A stretch of DNA of 64,000 bases from Tessaracoccus sp. MC1679 (GCF_014164775.1 NZ_JACJGB010000001.1:1-64000); one strand, 5' to 3'; positions 1 through 8,555 are shown, counted from the first letter of the stretch. The notes: a model not told the origin generated them from the letters alone. Numbers and translations are program-made.

Positions 1-616
1 GCAGCGGCTCGGCCAAGGTGGCCTCCGACTGCGAGTAGGGGCCGATCTCGGCTGCGAAGACCGCATGCGTCCCGCACTCGGCCAGCGCCACCACCCGAGC
101 CATGGGAAAGGCAGCCCGCTCGCCCTTATTGACCCCCGGACGCCCGAAGTGCTCGGCGTTGGCTGTCGTGTCAGCGACATCAAGACACATCCCGTCGATC
201 GCGACCAGCCGCCGCCCAGCCAGCCACACCCCCGGCGTCGCTTCCGTTCCGATCGGCCTCGCGACCCGCTCAAACAGCGCCTTCAACGGCTCAGCGCCCA
301 GCCGGGCACGGGCCTGGAAGATCGCTGACTTACTCGGGAGAGCGTAAGACTCCCTCCACCCCGAAGCCCACGACAACCCGTCGGTCAACTGACCGAGCAC
401 ATCCTCATAGGAGCCCTCGGAGTACAACGCCATCCCAATCGAGAAGTAGGCCATCACCCGCGCCGGCAACGACCGATGCCGCTGCTCGGTCCGGCCGACC
501 TCAGCGATCACCTCATCAACCAGACCCGGCGGGAACACCCGCGTCAACACCCCCACCGACACAAGATCGGACAAACGACGCTCGGTCTCCGGCTTCTTCC
601 ATCCCGCACGCGGCAT
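1..616 (-). mobile_element. IS4-family transposase, N-terminal part; C-terminal end lies outside the window
   Basis: The minus strand is open from ATG at 616 to the window edge (205 codons). The product begins MPRAGWKKPETERR and contains the actinobacterial IS4 N-terminal domain (YSEGSYEDVLGQLTDG near residue 65), then GRRLVAIDGMCLDVADT near residue 140, whose first Asp is the expected first member of the DDE catalytic triad. The remaining catalytic residues lie beyond position 1. The terminal inverted repeat probably lies just upstream, around 620-650, but only one end is present so I cannot define it. The element may be intact; only the window truncates it. Confidence 0.88.
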
Positions 617-802
617 ACCACCACACTACACCGACAGGAGCTTAACTGAACGGTATTGGGCTTAGCCCTGGTCTTCGCCGGCTCGCTCGTCGTGAGCGGA
701 GTTGCCGGTTTTCAACTGGGGCTACGTCGTCGTCAGTGATCGCGAAAGGGCAGTCGCGACGGAAGCGTGGTGCGCGCGGCCGGCAGGTGAAGGAGTCCCA
801 GG

Positions 803-997
803 GTGATGCGATTCATCGTCGAGCTGATCGTCGGCGTCGCCCTGGCGGCGATCGTCACGGCGGCCATCATGGTCACGATGTTCTACTTCGGCCCGTGGGC
901 CGATCCACCAGGGATGGACGAACTGTGGTGGCTGTTGGCGACCGCGGCGGTCCTGCTCGCGTCTGGACGATGGTGGGCACGCCGACGAGCTCCTTGA
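803..997 (+). CDS. small two-segment membrane protein, hypothetical
   Basis: A 64-residue product with two hydrophobic stretches, at about residues 5-28 and 42-54, separated by a short acidic loop (PWADPPGMDE), ending in a basic WWARRRAP tail. AGGAG at 791-795 lies 7 bases before GTG 803 and 10 before ATG 806, so either codon could be the start. No family is recognised. The gene sits between an insertion sequence and an orphan hypothetical gene, and antisense frames here are also open, so it is plausible rather than certain. Confidence 0.5.
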   Translation: MMRFIVELIVGVALAAIVTAAIMVTMFYFGPWADPPGMDELWWLLATAAVLLASGRWWARRRAP

Positions 998-1168
998 TTG
1001 ACCGAGGAACTCCACCCACCGCGGCAAGAGCGGATGTTCGCGCTTCACCAACTCCAGCTCAGGTGGCATCGTCTGGTGCCTGGTTCACGCGTCGTGCGGC
1101 GGTTCAGCAGGCGGGGCGAGCTGGATCGGCCGGGTCGAACGGGCCGGTCGGCGGGTCGGAGGCGGCTG

Positions 1169-1903
1169 TCAGGCCCGCCGGGGCGCCGGATTGATGGCGT
1201 CCCCGGACCAGCTCATGTTGTCGTCCACACCAACCTCGAACGCCTCCAGGGCGGGATCGGCGAGCACGGCGTCCGCGACCGCGCGCTCGCAGCCGAGCAG
1301 GGTGAACCCGAAGTCGATCTCGGTGGCCAGACACCAGACGTGGTCGTCCGGCCATACGAGGTTCGCCGACTGCCCGAAGCTCTCGTCCTCGACCCACGTC
1401 TCGTGCGCGGCCAGGGGCGCCCGGAACAGGTGGTAGCGCCGGTGCGGCAGGGCCAACACCGGCTCGGCACCCCCCGGGACCCGGCTCGGCACCGGGACCT
1501 CGTAGGTCATCAGGTCGGGGTGGTGCGCCTCGACCGCGCCGCCTCCCCAGAACCCGTAGCCCTCCCACACCGCGTAGGTCACGTCCCCAGACGCCGGCAG
1601 GTGCGCGACCAGCGCGTCGTGGTCGGGGCGCGGGAGATGGCCATCCGGCGGCCACAGGTTCGGGTGGCGCAGGGTGTCGAACATGTGGCTCCACTGCGCC
1701 AGGGGATGCAGGACGCGTCCATTGGACGCCGCGATCTCCCGCCAGCGGCGTCCGTCCGGCAGGGGGTGCAGGACCCGCACATACGCCGCGAAGCCCGTCG
1801 GCACCATGGCACCCACCGGAACCCCAGCCGGTCCCCACGGCAGCAGCCGGGGCGCGAGCCAAGCCGACAGGGCGGCGTCCGTCGTGTGGCGAGGCAGGGC
1901 CAT
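1169..1903 (-). CDS. hypothetical actinobacterial protein
   Basis: About 244 residues if translation starts at ATG 1903 (MALPRHTTDAALSAW). The reading frame stays open further upstream, but that part is low-complexity and lacks a good ribosome site. The protein is rich in Trp and His, with conserved-looking segments VWEGYGFWGG, LVWPDDHVWCLATEIDFGFT and GVDDNMSWSGDAIN. It has no signal peptide or membrane segment and looks like a soluble cytoplasmic protein. I do not recognise a catalytic motif. The neighbours give no functional hint. Confidence 0.7.
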   Translation of the reverse strand: MALPRHTTDAALSAWLAPRLLPWGPAGVPVGAMVPTGFAAYVRVLHPLPDGRRWREIAASNGRVLHPLAQWSHMFDTLRHPNLWPPDGHLPRPDHDALVAHLPASGDVTYAVWEGYGFWGGGAVEAHHPDLMTYEVPVPSRVPGGAEPVLALPHRRYHLFRAPLAAHETWVEDESFGQSANLVWPDDHVWCLATEIDFGFTLLGCERAVADAVLADPALEAFEVGVDDNMSWSGDAINPAPRRA

Positions 1904-2103
1904 ACCGCAAGGGTAAGGCCGTAGCGCCCCACTCCTGATGTGCGGATCGAGGCGACCCACTCGTTGCGGACAGCGTTCAACACGAAGGCATACCGCGCTG
2001 CGGCAAGCGGAGCCAACACACGACCCTCGCGCAACCTGCGCCATGTCAGTGCGTTCGGGATCCCCTGCGCGGTGGTGTCACGGTCGCGCTCTAGCCTGAG
2101 CCT

Positions 2104-2820
2104 GTGACCCCTTTCAGTTCATTGCCCGTCCGCGAGGTGGTCGGTAATCCCAGCAAGGATGATCACGGCTGGCCATTCACCATGGGCGCAGTCAGGCAAC
2201 TGCTGCGCGACGGGCTAGAGCTCTCCGAACTGACGATCCTGGTCGGAGAGAACGGAGTCGGGAAGTCAACCGTCATCGAGGCAATCGCTATGGCATACGG
2301 CCTGAGCCCCGAGGGCGGCAGCACACACCTAAGGCCCTCGGCGCGTCCCACCGAGTCGCCGCTGCACGAAAGGATCCGACTGGTGCGCGGCCTGTCCCGT
2401 TCCCGCTGGGGATACTTCCTGCGCGCCGAGACCATGCACGGACTGCTCACTTTCCTTGAGCAGAACCCGGGAGCCGACGGTCGCTACCACGAACGTTCGC
2501 ACGGCCAGGCCTTCACCGGGCTCCTCGACACCAAGCTGGTACACCTGTCCCGCAGGGGCGGGTTCCTGGTGCTCGACGAGCCCGAGGCCGGGCTCTCGTT
2601 CATGACCCAGATCAAACTGGCCAACCTCCTGGCGGAACTACGCGACGACGGCATCCAGGTGCTGATGGCCACCCACTCTCCGATCCTCACCGCCACCCCA
2701 GGTGCCCGGATCGTCGAACTAGACGACGACGGACTCCACGCCCGTGCCTGGAAGGATCTGATGACCGTGGCGCTGTGCCGGCGGTTTCTCGCCGACCCCG
2801 GCTACTTCTGCCTGGAATGA
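2104..2820 (+). CDS. AAA/ABC-type ATPase, SMC-like (COG3910-type)
   Basis: A 238-residue ATPase of the compact RecF/SMC-like group. Walker A is GENGVGKST at residues 48-56, a signature-like SHGQ lies near 132-135, Walker B FLVLDEPEAG starts at 153, and the H-loop THSP is at 190-193. No coiled coil and no fused nuclease are present, so this is a stand-alone nucleotide-binding domain of the type usually annotated only as predicted ATPase. It starts at GTG 2104. It ends convergently with the winged-helix gene downstream. Its partner and substrate are unknown. Confidence 0.85.
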   Translation: MTPFSSLPVREVVGNPSKDDHGWPFTMGAVRQLLRDGLELSELTILVGENGVGKSTVIEAIAMAYGLSPEGGSTHLRPSARPTESPLHERIRLVRGLSRSRWGYFLRAETMHGLLTFLEQNPGADGRYHERSHGQAFTGLLDTKLVHLSRRGGFLVLDEPEAGLSFMTQIKLANLLAELRDDGIQVLMATHSPILTATPGARIVELDDDGLHARAWKDLMTVALCRRFLADPGYFCLE

Positions 2821-2898
2821 GCACGCGCCACCGCGGAAGAGCCATCCGCTCCAGTCGCGGCAGATCAGTGCGTTGGTGGGGTTGCCCACAATCGGTAC

Positions 2899-3777
2899 CT
2901 ATCCCACTAGGAGCGCGGCCAATGGAGCCAGCTTCACCACCACATCCACAACCGACGATACGGCCGCCATCACAGCCGTCCATTTCTCCCGCACCACCTC
3001 CTGCGGCATCCTGGGATCGGCGGCGACGTCACGTAGCGCCACCAACTCGCCACGCACCGACTCATCTGCCACATCTGCGAGTACATCCTCAACCGCCCGC
3101 ACGAACTCAGCGCGCCGCTCCCATTCAACGGTGACGGTCTGCACGTTTCCGCGCCCACCCTGGATAGCGCCCACCATGTCGCCGCTAATTGAAGTGTTCG
3201 TGCTGTAGTCGATACTCGTCGAAGCGGCGCGCACGGCATGGGAGACCGGCCTGCCAGACGTGGCCACAGCCCTACCCGTCGGCGAAACTCGCATCGCGAC
3301 GATGCGGCCGTCGGCGCGTCTAGGTGCAACCATTGTTGCCAGATTGCGGTCTATGAGCGCGTCCGCGGCGTGAACCACCTCCTCCTCCGAGGCATCCAGC
3401 CCTTCGGGCTGCCCGTTGGCATAGAAGTTCTGCGGGCTCGCTGTGTCCACTGAGTTGAGCCACCGCAGCATTGCGGTCTGTACCGCATCGGCCCGATCTG
3501 GGCCAGTGGCACGGCTCTCCATGATGTGCTTCGCGGCACGTTTCCCCTTCGGTGTGAGCGCGATCTCCCAAGCCCCTGAGATATCTGGGACAGCAAGTCC
3601 GAGTTCGCGTAACTCACCGCCCACCGTGAGAGCTTCGTCGTGCTCCCAGTCCAAGACTTCGCACACCCTTGCCGGTAGGGCCGTAGCCTGCGGTTCGTCC
3701 GCAACGAGCACGAGCACGTCCTTCTGTTCCTCATTCAGCCGGTCAACTATGTCCCAGATGGTCACAGGATCCGCCAC
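2899..3777 (-). CDS. putative double winged-helix protein with Gly-rich linker and hydrophobic tail
   Basis: A 292-residue protein. Residues 1-90 and about 95-180 each look like a winged-helix unit: helices followed by short strands such as WEIALTPKGKRAAKH and IVAMRVSPTGRAVATS. Around residues 190-215 comes a strand-rich, Gly/Asn-rich piece (ISGDMVGAIQGGRGNVQT), then an acidic helical region and a hydrophobic C-terminus VVDVVVKLAPLAALLVG. Comparable strand-turn linkers occur in multidomain actinobacterial signalling proteins, but I assign no function. Leu56 is encoded by a rare TTA codon (3610-3612). Local composition is slightly less GC-rich than the core genes, suggesting transfer. Confidence 0.75.
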   Translation of the reverse strand: MADPVTIWDIVDRLNEEQKDVLVLVADEPQATALPARVCEVLDWEHDEALTVGGELRELGLAVPDISGAWEIALTPKGKRAAKHIMESRATGPDRADAVQTAMLRWLNSVDTASPQNFYANGQPEGLDASEEEVVHAADALIDRNLATMVAPRRADGRIVAMRVSPTGRAVATSGRPVSHAVRAASTSIDYSTNTSISGDMVGAIQGGRGNVQTVTVEWERRAEFVRAVEDVLADVADESVRGELVALRDVAADPRMPQEVVREKWTAVMAAVSSVVDVVVKLAPLAALLVG

Positions 3778-4095
3778 CCTTCACTTCCGTCTTGGTTCCG
3801 GGCGTTTCCCAGATCTTGTTTCATCGTTACATACAGCTCTGACGACTTACGGGAACGAGGCGACGAGTGCCTGGTAGTTCTCGTATTTGCTGGCAATCTC
3901 GAACAATTGAGCCGGACTAGCCGCAGGTACCTCTTCGACCCATGCTCACTTCTGACGGTGTGATGTCAGGATTTGGCAGTTTCACACGCCCGCAACTCGG
4001 CATGACCGTGAAACCGCACAGCCATCCCTTGACACCAGCACCCGAGCAGGCGCGAACTGGGCGCCGCCGCCGCGGCAGGAGGACTCATCCCCTAC
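3778..4095. other. gene-poor spacer with possible coding debris
   Basis: No complete gene is visible in these 318 bases. On the minus strand 3847-3945 is open and reads like a protein C-terminus (QLFEIASKYENYQALVASFP, then stop), but it lacks any start codon and is short enough to occur by chance. Base composition is less GC-rich than in the flanking genes, as expected for a decayed acquired segment. Confidence 0.4.
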
Positions 4096-4521
4096 TTAAG
4101 ACCGGTCTCCCGCCCGAGCCAGGAGCGGCGCGATCACCGTGGTGTAGAGCGGCGCCAGGGTGGGATCAGACCCGTCGAGCGCGACGTCGGGATCCGACCA
4201 GCGCACGGCGTCGATCTCCGCGGCCGGCTGCACCCGGCCGAGGACCGGATCAGGCCAGCTGAATACGTGCGCGACGACGGTGTGGTCCGGTTCGTTGGCG
4301 GCGGCCGCCTCGAACAGTCCCAGGGGCTCCAGCCGGAGGGGATCCAGAACCAGGCCGAGCTCCTCCCGGACCTCCCGGGCGCCGCACTGCTCAGGAGACT
4401 CCCCCGGGTCAGGCTTGCCTCCCGGGTTCATCCACATCGACGTGCCGCGCTTGCGCACCAGCAGCACCGCGCCGGTGGGATCGCGCAGCACCACGGCCGT
4501 CACGTGGATGCATCGCTCCAT
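4096..4521 (-). CDS. Nudix hydrolase
   Basis: A 141-residue pyrophosphohydrolase. The Nudix box GX5EX7REUXEEXGU is complete, running from Gly35 through Glu41, Arg49-Glu50 and Glu53-Glu54 to Leu57, so magnesium binding and catalysis should be intact. The N-terminal strand (CIHVTAVVLRDPTGAVLLVRKRG) fits MutT-type or ADP-sugar hydrolases. The substrate cannot be told from sequence. It faces away from pncA, and the 53-bp gap between the two start codons presumably holds both promoters. Confidence 0.9.
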   Translation of the reverse strand: MERCIHVTAVVLRDPTGAVLLVRKRGTSMWMNPGGKPDPGESPEQCGAREVREELGLVLDPLRLEPLGLFEAAAANEPDHTVVAHVFSWPDPVLGRVQPAAEIDAVRWSDPDVALDGSDPTLAPLYTTVIAPLLARAGDRS

Positions 4522-4574
4522 GCGGCCGAGGCTACCGCGTTAGGCTGGACGGACCGAGCCGAGAGGGGGCCGAC

Positions 4575-5141
4575 GTGGCCAAGGCACTGATCGTGGTGGA
4601 CGTCCAGGTGGACTTCTGCGAGGGCGGAGCCCTCGGGGTCGACGGCGGCAACGCCGTGGCCGAGAAGACAGCAGAGCTGCTGAACGGCGATCACGGCTAC
4701 CGCCGGGTGGTGGCGACGCGGGATCACCACATCGACCCGGGAGCGCACTTCTCCGACAGCCCTGATTTCGTCGACAGTTGGCCGCCCCACTGCGTGGTCG
4801 GCACCCCCGGACAGGAGCTTCATCCGGTGCTGCGGGGGTTGGCCTTCGATGCGGTGTTCGATAAGGGCTCCTTCGCGGCCGCGTACTCCGGCTTCGAGGG
4901 CACCATCGGGGGCGAGGACGACGGGATCGGACTGGCGCGGTGGCTGGGCCTGCACGGCATCACTGCGGTCGACGTGTGCGGCATCGCAACCGACTACTGC
5001 GTGCGGGTCACCGCCATCGACGCGGCGCGCGAGGGGTTCGACACCATGGTCCTCGGCGGGTTGGTGGCAGCCGTGCACGCGGAGAGAGTGGCCCGCGTCG
5101 TCGACGAGCTGGCCGACGAGCGCGTGGCCTGGGTGGGCTGA
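4575..5141 (+). CDS. pncA: nicotinamidase
   Basis: A 188-residue isochorismatase-fold amidase that deamidates nicotinamide to nicotinate for NAD salvage. The catalytic triad is visible as Asp9 (VVDVQVDF), Lys97 (FDKGSF) and Cys142 (ATDYC). The metal site seen in mycobacterial PncA is also complete: Asp50, His52, His58 and His72. Starts at GTG 4575 behind a purine-rich site (GAGAGGGGG). It appears monocistronic, with a CBS-domain gene converging from downstream. Confidence 0.93.
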   Translation: MAKALIVVDVQVDFCEGGALGVDGGNAVAEKTAELLNGDHGYRRVVATRDHHIDPGAHFSDSPDFVDSWPPHCVVGTPGQELHPVLRGLAFDAVFDKGSFAAAYSGFEGTIGGEDDGIGLARWLGLHGITAVDVCGIATDYCVRVTAIDAAREGFDTMVLGGLVAAVHAERVARVVDELADERVAWVG

Positions 5142-5152
5142 GGTCGCCGCGA

Positions 5153-5581
5153 TCAGCTCTGGACGTACTTGATGAGGTACTCCTGCTCCGTCTGCAGCTG
5201 GTCGATCCGGCTCTTGACGATGTCGCCGATGCTGACGATGGCCACGAAGTGCCCCTCCTGCACCACAGGCATGTGGCGGGTTCGGAACTCGGTCATGGCC
5301 GCCGCCACGCTGGCGATGTCGTCATCCGGGACGCACACGTGCACGTCGCGGTCGAGGATCTCGCCGATGGTGGCCTCCAGGGCCGCGGCGCCGCGCTCCC
5401 CAAGCGCCCGCACCACGTCCCGCTCGCCGGCGATGCCGGTGACCGTCTGGTCGTCGTCGGTGATGACGACGGCTCCGATCCGGTGCTGGGTCATGAGTTT
5501 CACGAGGTCCGCGACGCTCTGGTCAGAGCGGGCGGTGATGACAGTGGAGCCCTTGCTGGCGATGACGTCGTTGATGCGCAT
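5153..5581 (-). CDS. CBS-domain pair protein
   Basis: A 142-residue protein consisting of two tandem CBS domains, about residues 8-62 (MTQHRIGAVVITDDDQTVTGIAGERDVVRAL) and 73-128 (FRTRHMPVVQEGHFVAIVSIGDIVKSRI), with a short helical tail ending in YLIKYVQS. Stand-alone CBS pairs sense adenine nucleotides or S-adenosyl ligands and often bind a partner enzyme. No partner is encoded next to it, so the ligand is unknown. Confidence 0.9.
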   Translation of the reverse strand: MRINDVIASKGSTVITARSDQSVADLVKLMTQHRIGAVVITDDDQTVTGIAGERDVVRALGERGAAALEATIGEILDRDVHVCVPDDDIASVAAAMTEFRTRHMPVVQEGHFVAIVSIGDIVKSRIDQLQTEQEYLIKYVQS

Positions 5582-5643
5582 GGCTCACGGTATCGCCGCC
5601 GGAGGGGCCGGCGGTAGCAATTCCACCGAAAGTTTCGGCTCGG

Positions 5644-6480
5644 CTACCACCCTTGCGGAACGGCTTCGCGGCCGGACTCCTCAAGGTCGTCGATGCTCTG
5701 ATCCATCTCGAATGCAGGCAGAGCGGAGGCCGGGATGTTGACGATCTTGGCCGGGACACCCGCCACCGTGGTGTGCGGAGGCACATCGTGGAGCACCACG
5801 GAGCCTGCGCCGATCTTCGCCCCTTCCCCCACGCGGATGTTGCCCAGCACCTTCGCGCCGGCGCCGATCATCACCCCTCGGCCGATCTTGGGGTGACGGT
5901 CGCCGCCCTCCTTGCCCGAACCGCCGAGGGTGACCTCGTGCAGCATCGAGAAGTCGTCCTCCACCACGGCCGTCTCGCCGATCACGACGCTGGTGGCGTG
6001 GTCGAACATGATGCCCTTCCCGATCCGGGCACCGGGGTGGATGTCGACGGCGAACACCTCTGAGATGCGGCTCTGCAGATAGAGCGCGAGCGGCTTCCTG
6101 TCATGCATCCAGTAGAAGTGCGCCACCCGGTAGGCCTGGATGGACTGGAAGCCCTTGAAGTAGAGCAGCGGGTTGGCGTAGCCGGGGCACGCGGGGTCCC
6201 GGCTCACGACGGCCTGCAGGTCCGCGCGGATGGCACGCTGAATGCACTCGTCGTCGAGGATCACGTCGTGGATGATGTCGCGCAGGCTGAGTGCCGGCAG
6301 CGTCGTGTTGTCCAGTTTGGCGGCCAGAATCAGGCTGAGCGCGTCCTCCAGGTCCGGCTGGCTGAGAACCACGGTGTGCAGGAATCCGGCGAGCAGCGGC
6401 TCGTGGGCGGCCGCCTCGGCGCACTCGGCCTTGATCGACTCCCAGATCTGGTCGTCGGAGACGATGCGGGTCGGATCCAT
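5644..6480 (-). CDS. cysE: serine O-acetyltransferase
   Basis: A 278-residue enzyme making O-acetylserine for cysteine synthesis. It has the alpha-helical N-terminal SATase domain (residues 1-140, including DPACPGYANPLLYFKGFQSIQ) and a left-handed beta-helix of hexapeptide repeats (VDIHPGARIGKGIMFDHAT, VMIGAGAKVLGNIRVGEGAKIGAGSVVL). The C-terminal tail has the expected Pro-rich end of the helix and about 30 further residues. ATG 6480 is chosen because AAGGAG lies just upstream on the coding strand; upstream in-frame codons are implausible. No cysK is adjacent. Confidence 0.93.
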   Translation of the reverse strand: MDPTRIVSDDQIWESIKAECAEAAAHEPLLAGFLHTVVLSQPDLEDALSLILAAKLDNTTLPALSLRDIIHDVILDDECIQRAIRADLQAVVSRDPACPGYANPLLYFKGFQSIQAYRVAHFYWMHDRKPLALYLQSRISEVFAVDIHPGARIGKGIMFDHATSVVIGETAVVEDDFSMLHEVTLGGSGKEGGDRHPKIGRGVMIGAGAKVLGNIRVGEGAKIGAGSVVLHDVPPHTTVAGVPAKIVNIPASALPAFEMDQSIDDLEESGREAVPQGW

Positions 6481-6542
6481 GGGGAACTCCTTGTGTGGTC
6501 GGACGTCTGCCAACGTTACCCACCCCGCGCCTTTGGCAGGGA

Positions 6543-6752
6543 TCAGTCCGCTGACGGCGAACCTCCGGGGCTCCTGGAGGGTTGAGGGACGCTCTCGGGT
6601 GGCAGGGTGATCGTGACCGAGCCCGATTCGAGGTCCAACGGTTCCGGCCCCGGGGCCCCCTTGTCGGCCTCGACGATGAGGATCTTGTCAAGGTCGCGCT
6701 GCTGACGGACGTACTCCAATCCTGGCTGGAATATCGACATGAAGTCGGACAC
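6543..6752 (-). CDS. small conserved hypothetical protein
   Basis: A 69-residue soluble protein starting at GTG 6752, with a strong GGAGGTGAG ribosome site 4-5 bases upstream on the coding strand. The first 25 residues (SIFQPGLEYVRQQRDLDKIL) look helical; the middle is acidic and the C-terminus is Pro/Ser-rich (PPESVPQPSRSPGG). No family is recognised. A MITE-like element begins about 50 bases upstream and may carry or separate its promoter. Confidence 0.7.
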   Translation of the reverse strand: MSDFMSIFQPGLEYVRQQRDLDKILIVEADKGAPGPEPLDLESGSVTITLPPESVPQPSRSPGGSPSAD

Positions 6753-6802
6753 TGGCTCACCTCCGTGTGTGCCCCCACTGTAGGCACCGATTCGCGGCGT
6801 CA

Positions 6803-6967
6803 CTAGTGTCCTGCGCCAGAAGTTCGTTGATGGGTGGCGATGTCCCAGGGGATGGATCGCAAGGCCGACGAGCGAAGTAGCACTTGGTTGTTCGTCGAGT
6901 GAGGAGAACGCAGCGAGGCGCCGCTGGGGGCCGTCAATCGCAGTGAATTTCTGGCGCAGGACACTAG
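6803..6967. mobile_element. MITE-like element with 19-bp perfect terminal inverted repeats
   Basis: The left end 6803-6821 reads ctagtgtcctgcgccagaa, and the right end 6949-6967 is its exact reverse complement. The 165-bp element contains no credible gene. The outermost CTAG is itself palindromic, so it may be a 4-bp (or central TA) target duplication with 15-bp repeats inside. It lies between the divergent small gene at 6543 and hsmA. A transposase acting in trans is assumed; none is encoded here. Confidence 0.85.
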
Positions 6968-6996
6968 CATGAGACGCCCCAACCCGAGGAGTCATA

Positions 6997-7361
6997 GTGG
7001 ACCCAAGTGCCAGCATCGTCATCACCTCGGCGCTGATCTTCTACTCGATCGGCGTGTGGGGGAGCGTCTCCGCGGACGGCTCAAGTGGTGGAATCTGGCG
7101 TTCTTCATCCTCGGCCTGATCTTCGACACGATCGGCACCAGCATGATGTTCGACTTCGTCGGGGGCATGACGTTTGATGTCCACGGGATCTCCGGGCTCA
7201 TCGCGATCCTGCTCATGTTCGTCCACGCCGCCTGGGCGCTGGTTGTGCTGCTCCGCAAGGACGAGGACGCCATCAGGAGCTTCCACAAGTTCAGCATTCT
7301 CGTGTGGGCCGTCTGGCTCATCCCCTACTTCAGCCCCATGTTCTTCGCGATGGCCGGCTAG
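6997..7361 (+). pseudogene. hsmA: HsmA-family membrane protein, frameshifted
   Basis: Starts at GTG 6997 behind GAGGAG and reads IVITSALIFYSIGVWG before losing frame at a run of five G (7058-7062). The +1-shifted frame continues as ERLRGRLKWWNLAFFILGLIFDTIGT, then MTFDVHGISGLIAILLMFVHAAWALVVL, through to stop 7361. Together these make a complete four-helix HsmA-type protein of about 120 residues. A sixth G would restore the frame. This is either a true mutation (possibly slippage-prone) or a sequencing error. A MITE-like element ends 29 bp upstream. The family's role is poorly defined. Confidence 0.8.
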
Positions 7362-7383
7362 CCACCGCGCACGGGCGGCCCCG

Positions 7384-8553
7384 TCAGATCACGCGCACCG
7401 AGAGGACGCCCTCGATGGCACCGATCTCAGCCGCCAAGGTGTCCGGGACCGTTCCCTCGACGTCGATCAGCGTGTAGGCGAGCTCCCCACGGGACTTGTT
7501 GAGCAGGTCCGCGATGTTGAGCCCGGCGTCGGCCAGGAGCGTCGAGATGCGTCCAACCATGTTGGGGACGTTGGCGTTGGCGATCGCCAGACGACGTGTC
7601 CTCTCGTATCGGGCGAGCACCGCGTCGGGGAAATTCACGGAGTTGCTGATGTCGCCGTTTTCCAGGAAGGCGCGCAGCTGTGCGGCGGCCATCACAGCGC
7701 AGTTGTCCTCAGCCTCTCCCGTCGACGCGCCGAGATGCGGCGTCGCGACGACCGCGGGATGACCGTTGAGCCGCGGCGAGGGGAAGTCGCAGATGTAGCC
7801 GCGCAGCTTGTGCCGGTCCAGGGCATCGACGACGGCCTCCTCGTCGACGATGGCCGCGCGCGAGAAGTTGAGCAGTAGCGCCTTGGGCTTCATGAGGGCC
7901 AGCCGGTCGGCGCCGAGTAGGCCACGCGTCCCGGCGACGAGGGGGATGTGGAGCGAGACGGCGTCCGAGCGCTTGAGGACCTCCTCGAGCGAGGTTGCCT
8001 GCTCAACGGTGGCTGACAGCTTCCAGGCGTGGCCCACCGTGATCTGGGGGTCGTACCCCAGCACGCGCATTCCCAGCGCCGCGGCGGCGTTGGCCACCTG
8101 GACGCCGATCGCGCCGAGTCCGATCACGCCGAGAACGCGCCCGGGGAGCTCGAAGCCGACGAACGCCTTCTTGCCCCTCTCGACGGCGTCCTCGACCTCC
8201 TCCGGGGTCCCCGTGAGGGAACGGCTGAACTCCACGGACTGCACGATGTTGCGCGCCCCCGCCAGCAGACCGGCCAGGACGAGTTCCTTGACCGCGTTCG
8301 CGTTCGCACCGGGGGTGTTGAAGACCGGCACGCCGCGGGCGCTCAGGTCTGCAACTGGCACGTTGTTGGTCCCGGCGCCGGCTCGCGCCACCGCGATCAC
8401 CGACGCCGGGATCTCCCGGCTGAAGAGGTTGGCGGACCGCACGAGCAGCGCGTCCGGGTTGGGCATGTCTGCCGCGACGACGTAGGACTCCGGAGGTAGT
8501 TGCGCCAGCCCGTGCGCGCTGATGGCGTTGAGCGTCTGGACCCGGTAGGCCAC
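7384..8553 (-). CDS. serA: D-3-phosphoglycerate dehydrogenase, short form with ACT domain
   Basis: A 389-residue NAD-dependent enzyme oxidising 3-phosphoglycerate, the first step of serine synthesis. The Rossmann motif GLGAIG is at 145-150 followed by Asp168 (GYDP), catalytic Arg232 lies in NFSRAAIVDEEA, and His273 in TPHLGAST. An ACT domain occupies about 315-389 (NMVGRISTLLADAGLNIADLL), so feedback by serine is plausible. The loop that usually carries the catalytic Glu reads CDFPSPRLNGH here. serC ends 2 bp upstream, so the two are cotranscribed. Confidence 0.94.
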   Translation of the reverse strand: MAYRVQTLNAISAHGLAQLPPESYVVAADMPNPDALLVRSANLFSREIPASVIAVARAGAGTNNVPVADLSARGVPVFNTPGANANAVKELVLAGLLAGARNIVQSVEFSRSLTGTPEEVEDAVERGKKAFVGFELPGRVLGVIGLGAIGVQVANAAAALGMRVLGYDPQITVGHAWKLSATVEQATSLEEVLKRSDAVSLHIPLVAGTRGLLGADRLALMKPKALLLNFSRAAIVDEEAVVDALDRHKLRGYICDFPSPRLNGHPAVVATPHLGASTGEAEDNCAVMAAAQLRAFLENGDISNSVNFPDAVLARYERTRRLAIANANVPNMVGRISTLLADAGLNIADLLNKSRGELAYTLIDVEGTVPDTLAAEIGAIEGVLSVRVI

Positions 8554-8555
8554 GG

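Noticed and set aside
2104-3777. ATPase plus winged-helix pair as a complete defence system
   Set aside because: The genes converge rather than form an operon, and no nuclease or toxin domain is visible.
3847-3945. Small C-terminal gene fragment on the minus strand
   Set aside because: Open for only 32 codons and lacking a start; cannot be told from chance, so noted only in the spacer entry.
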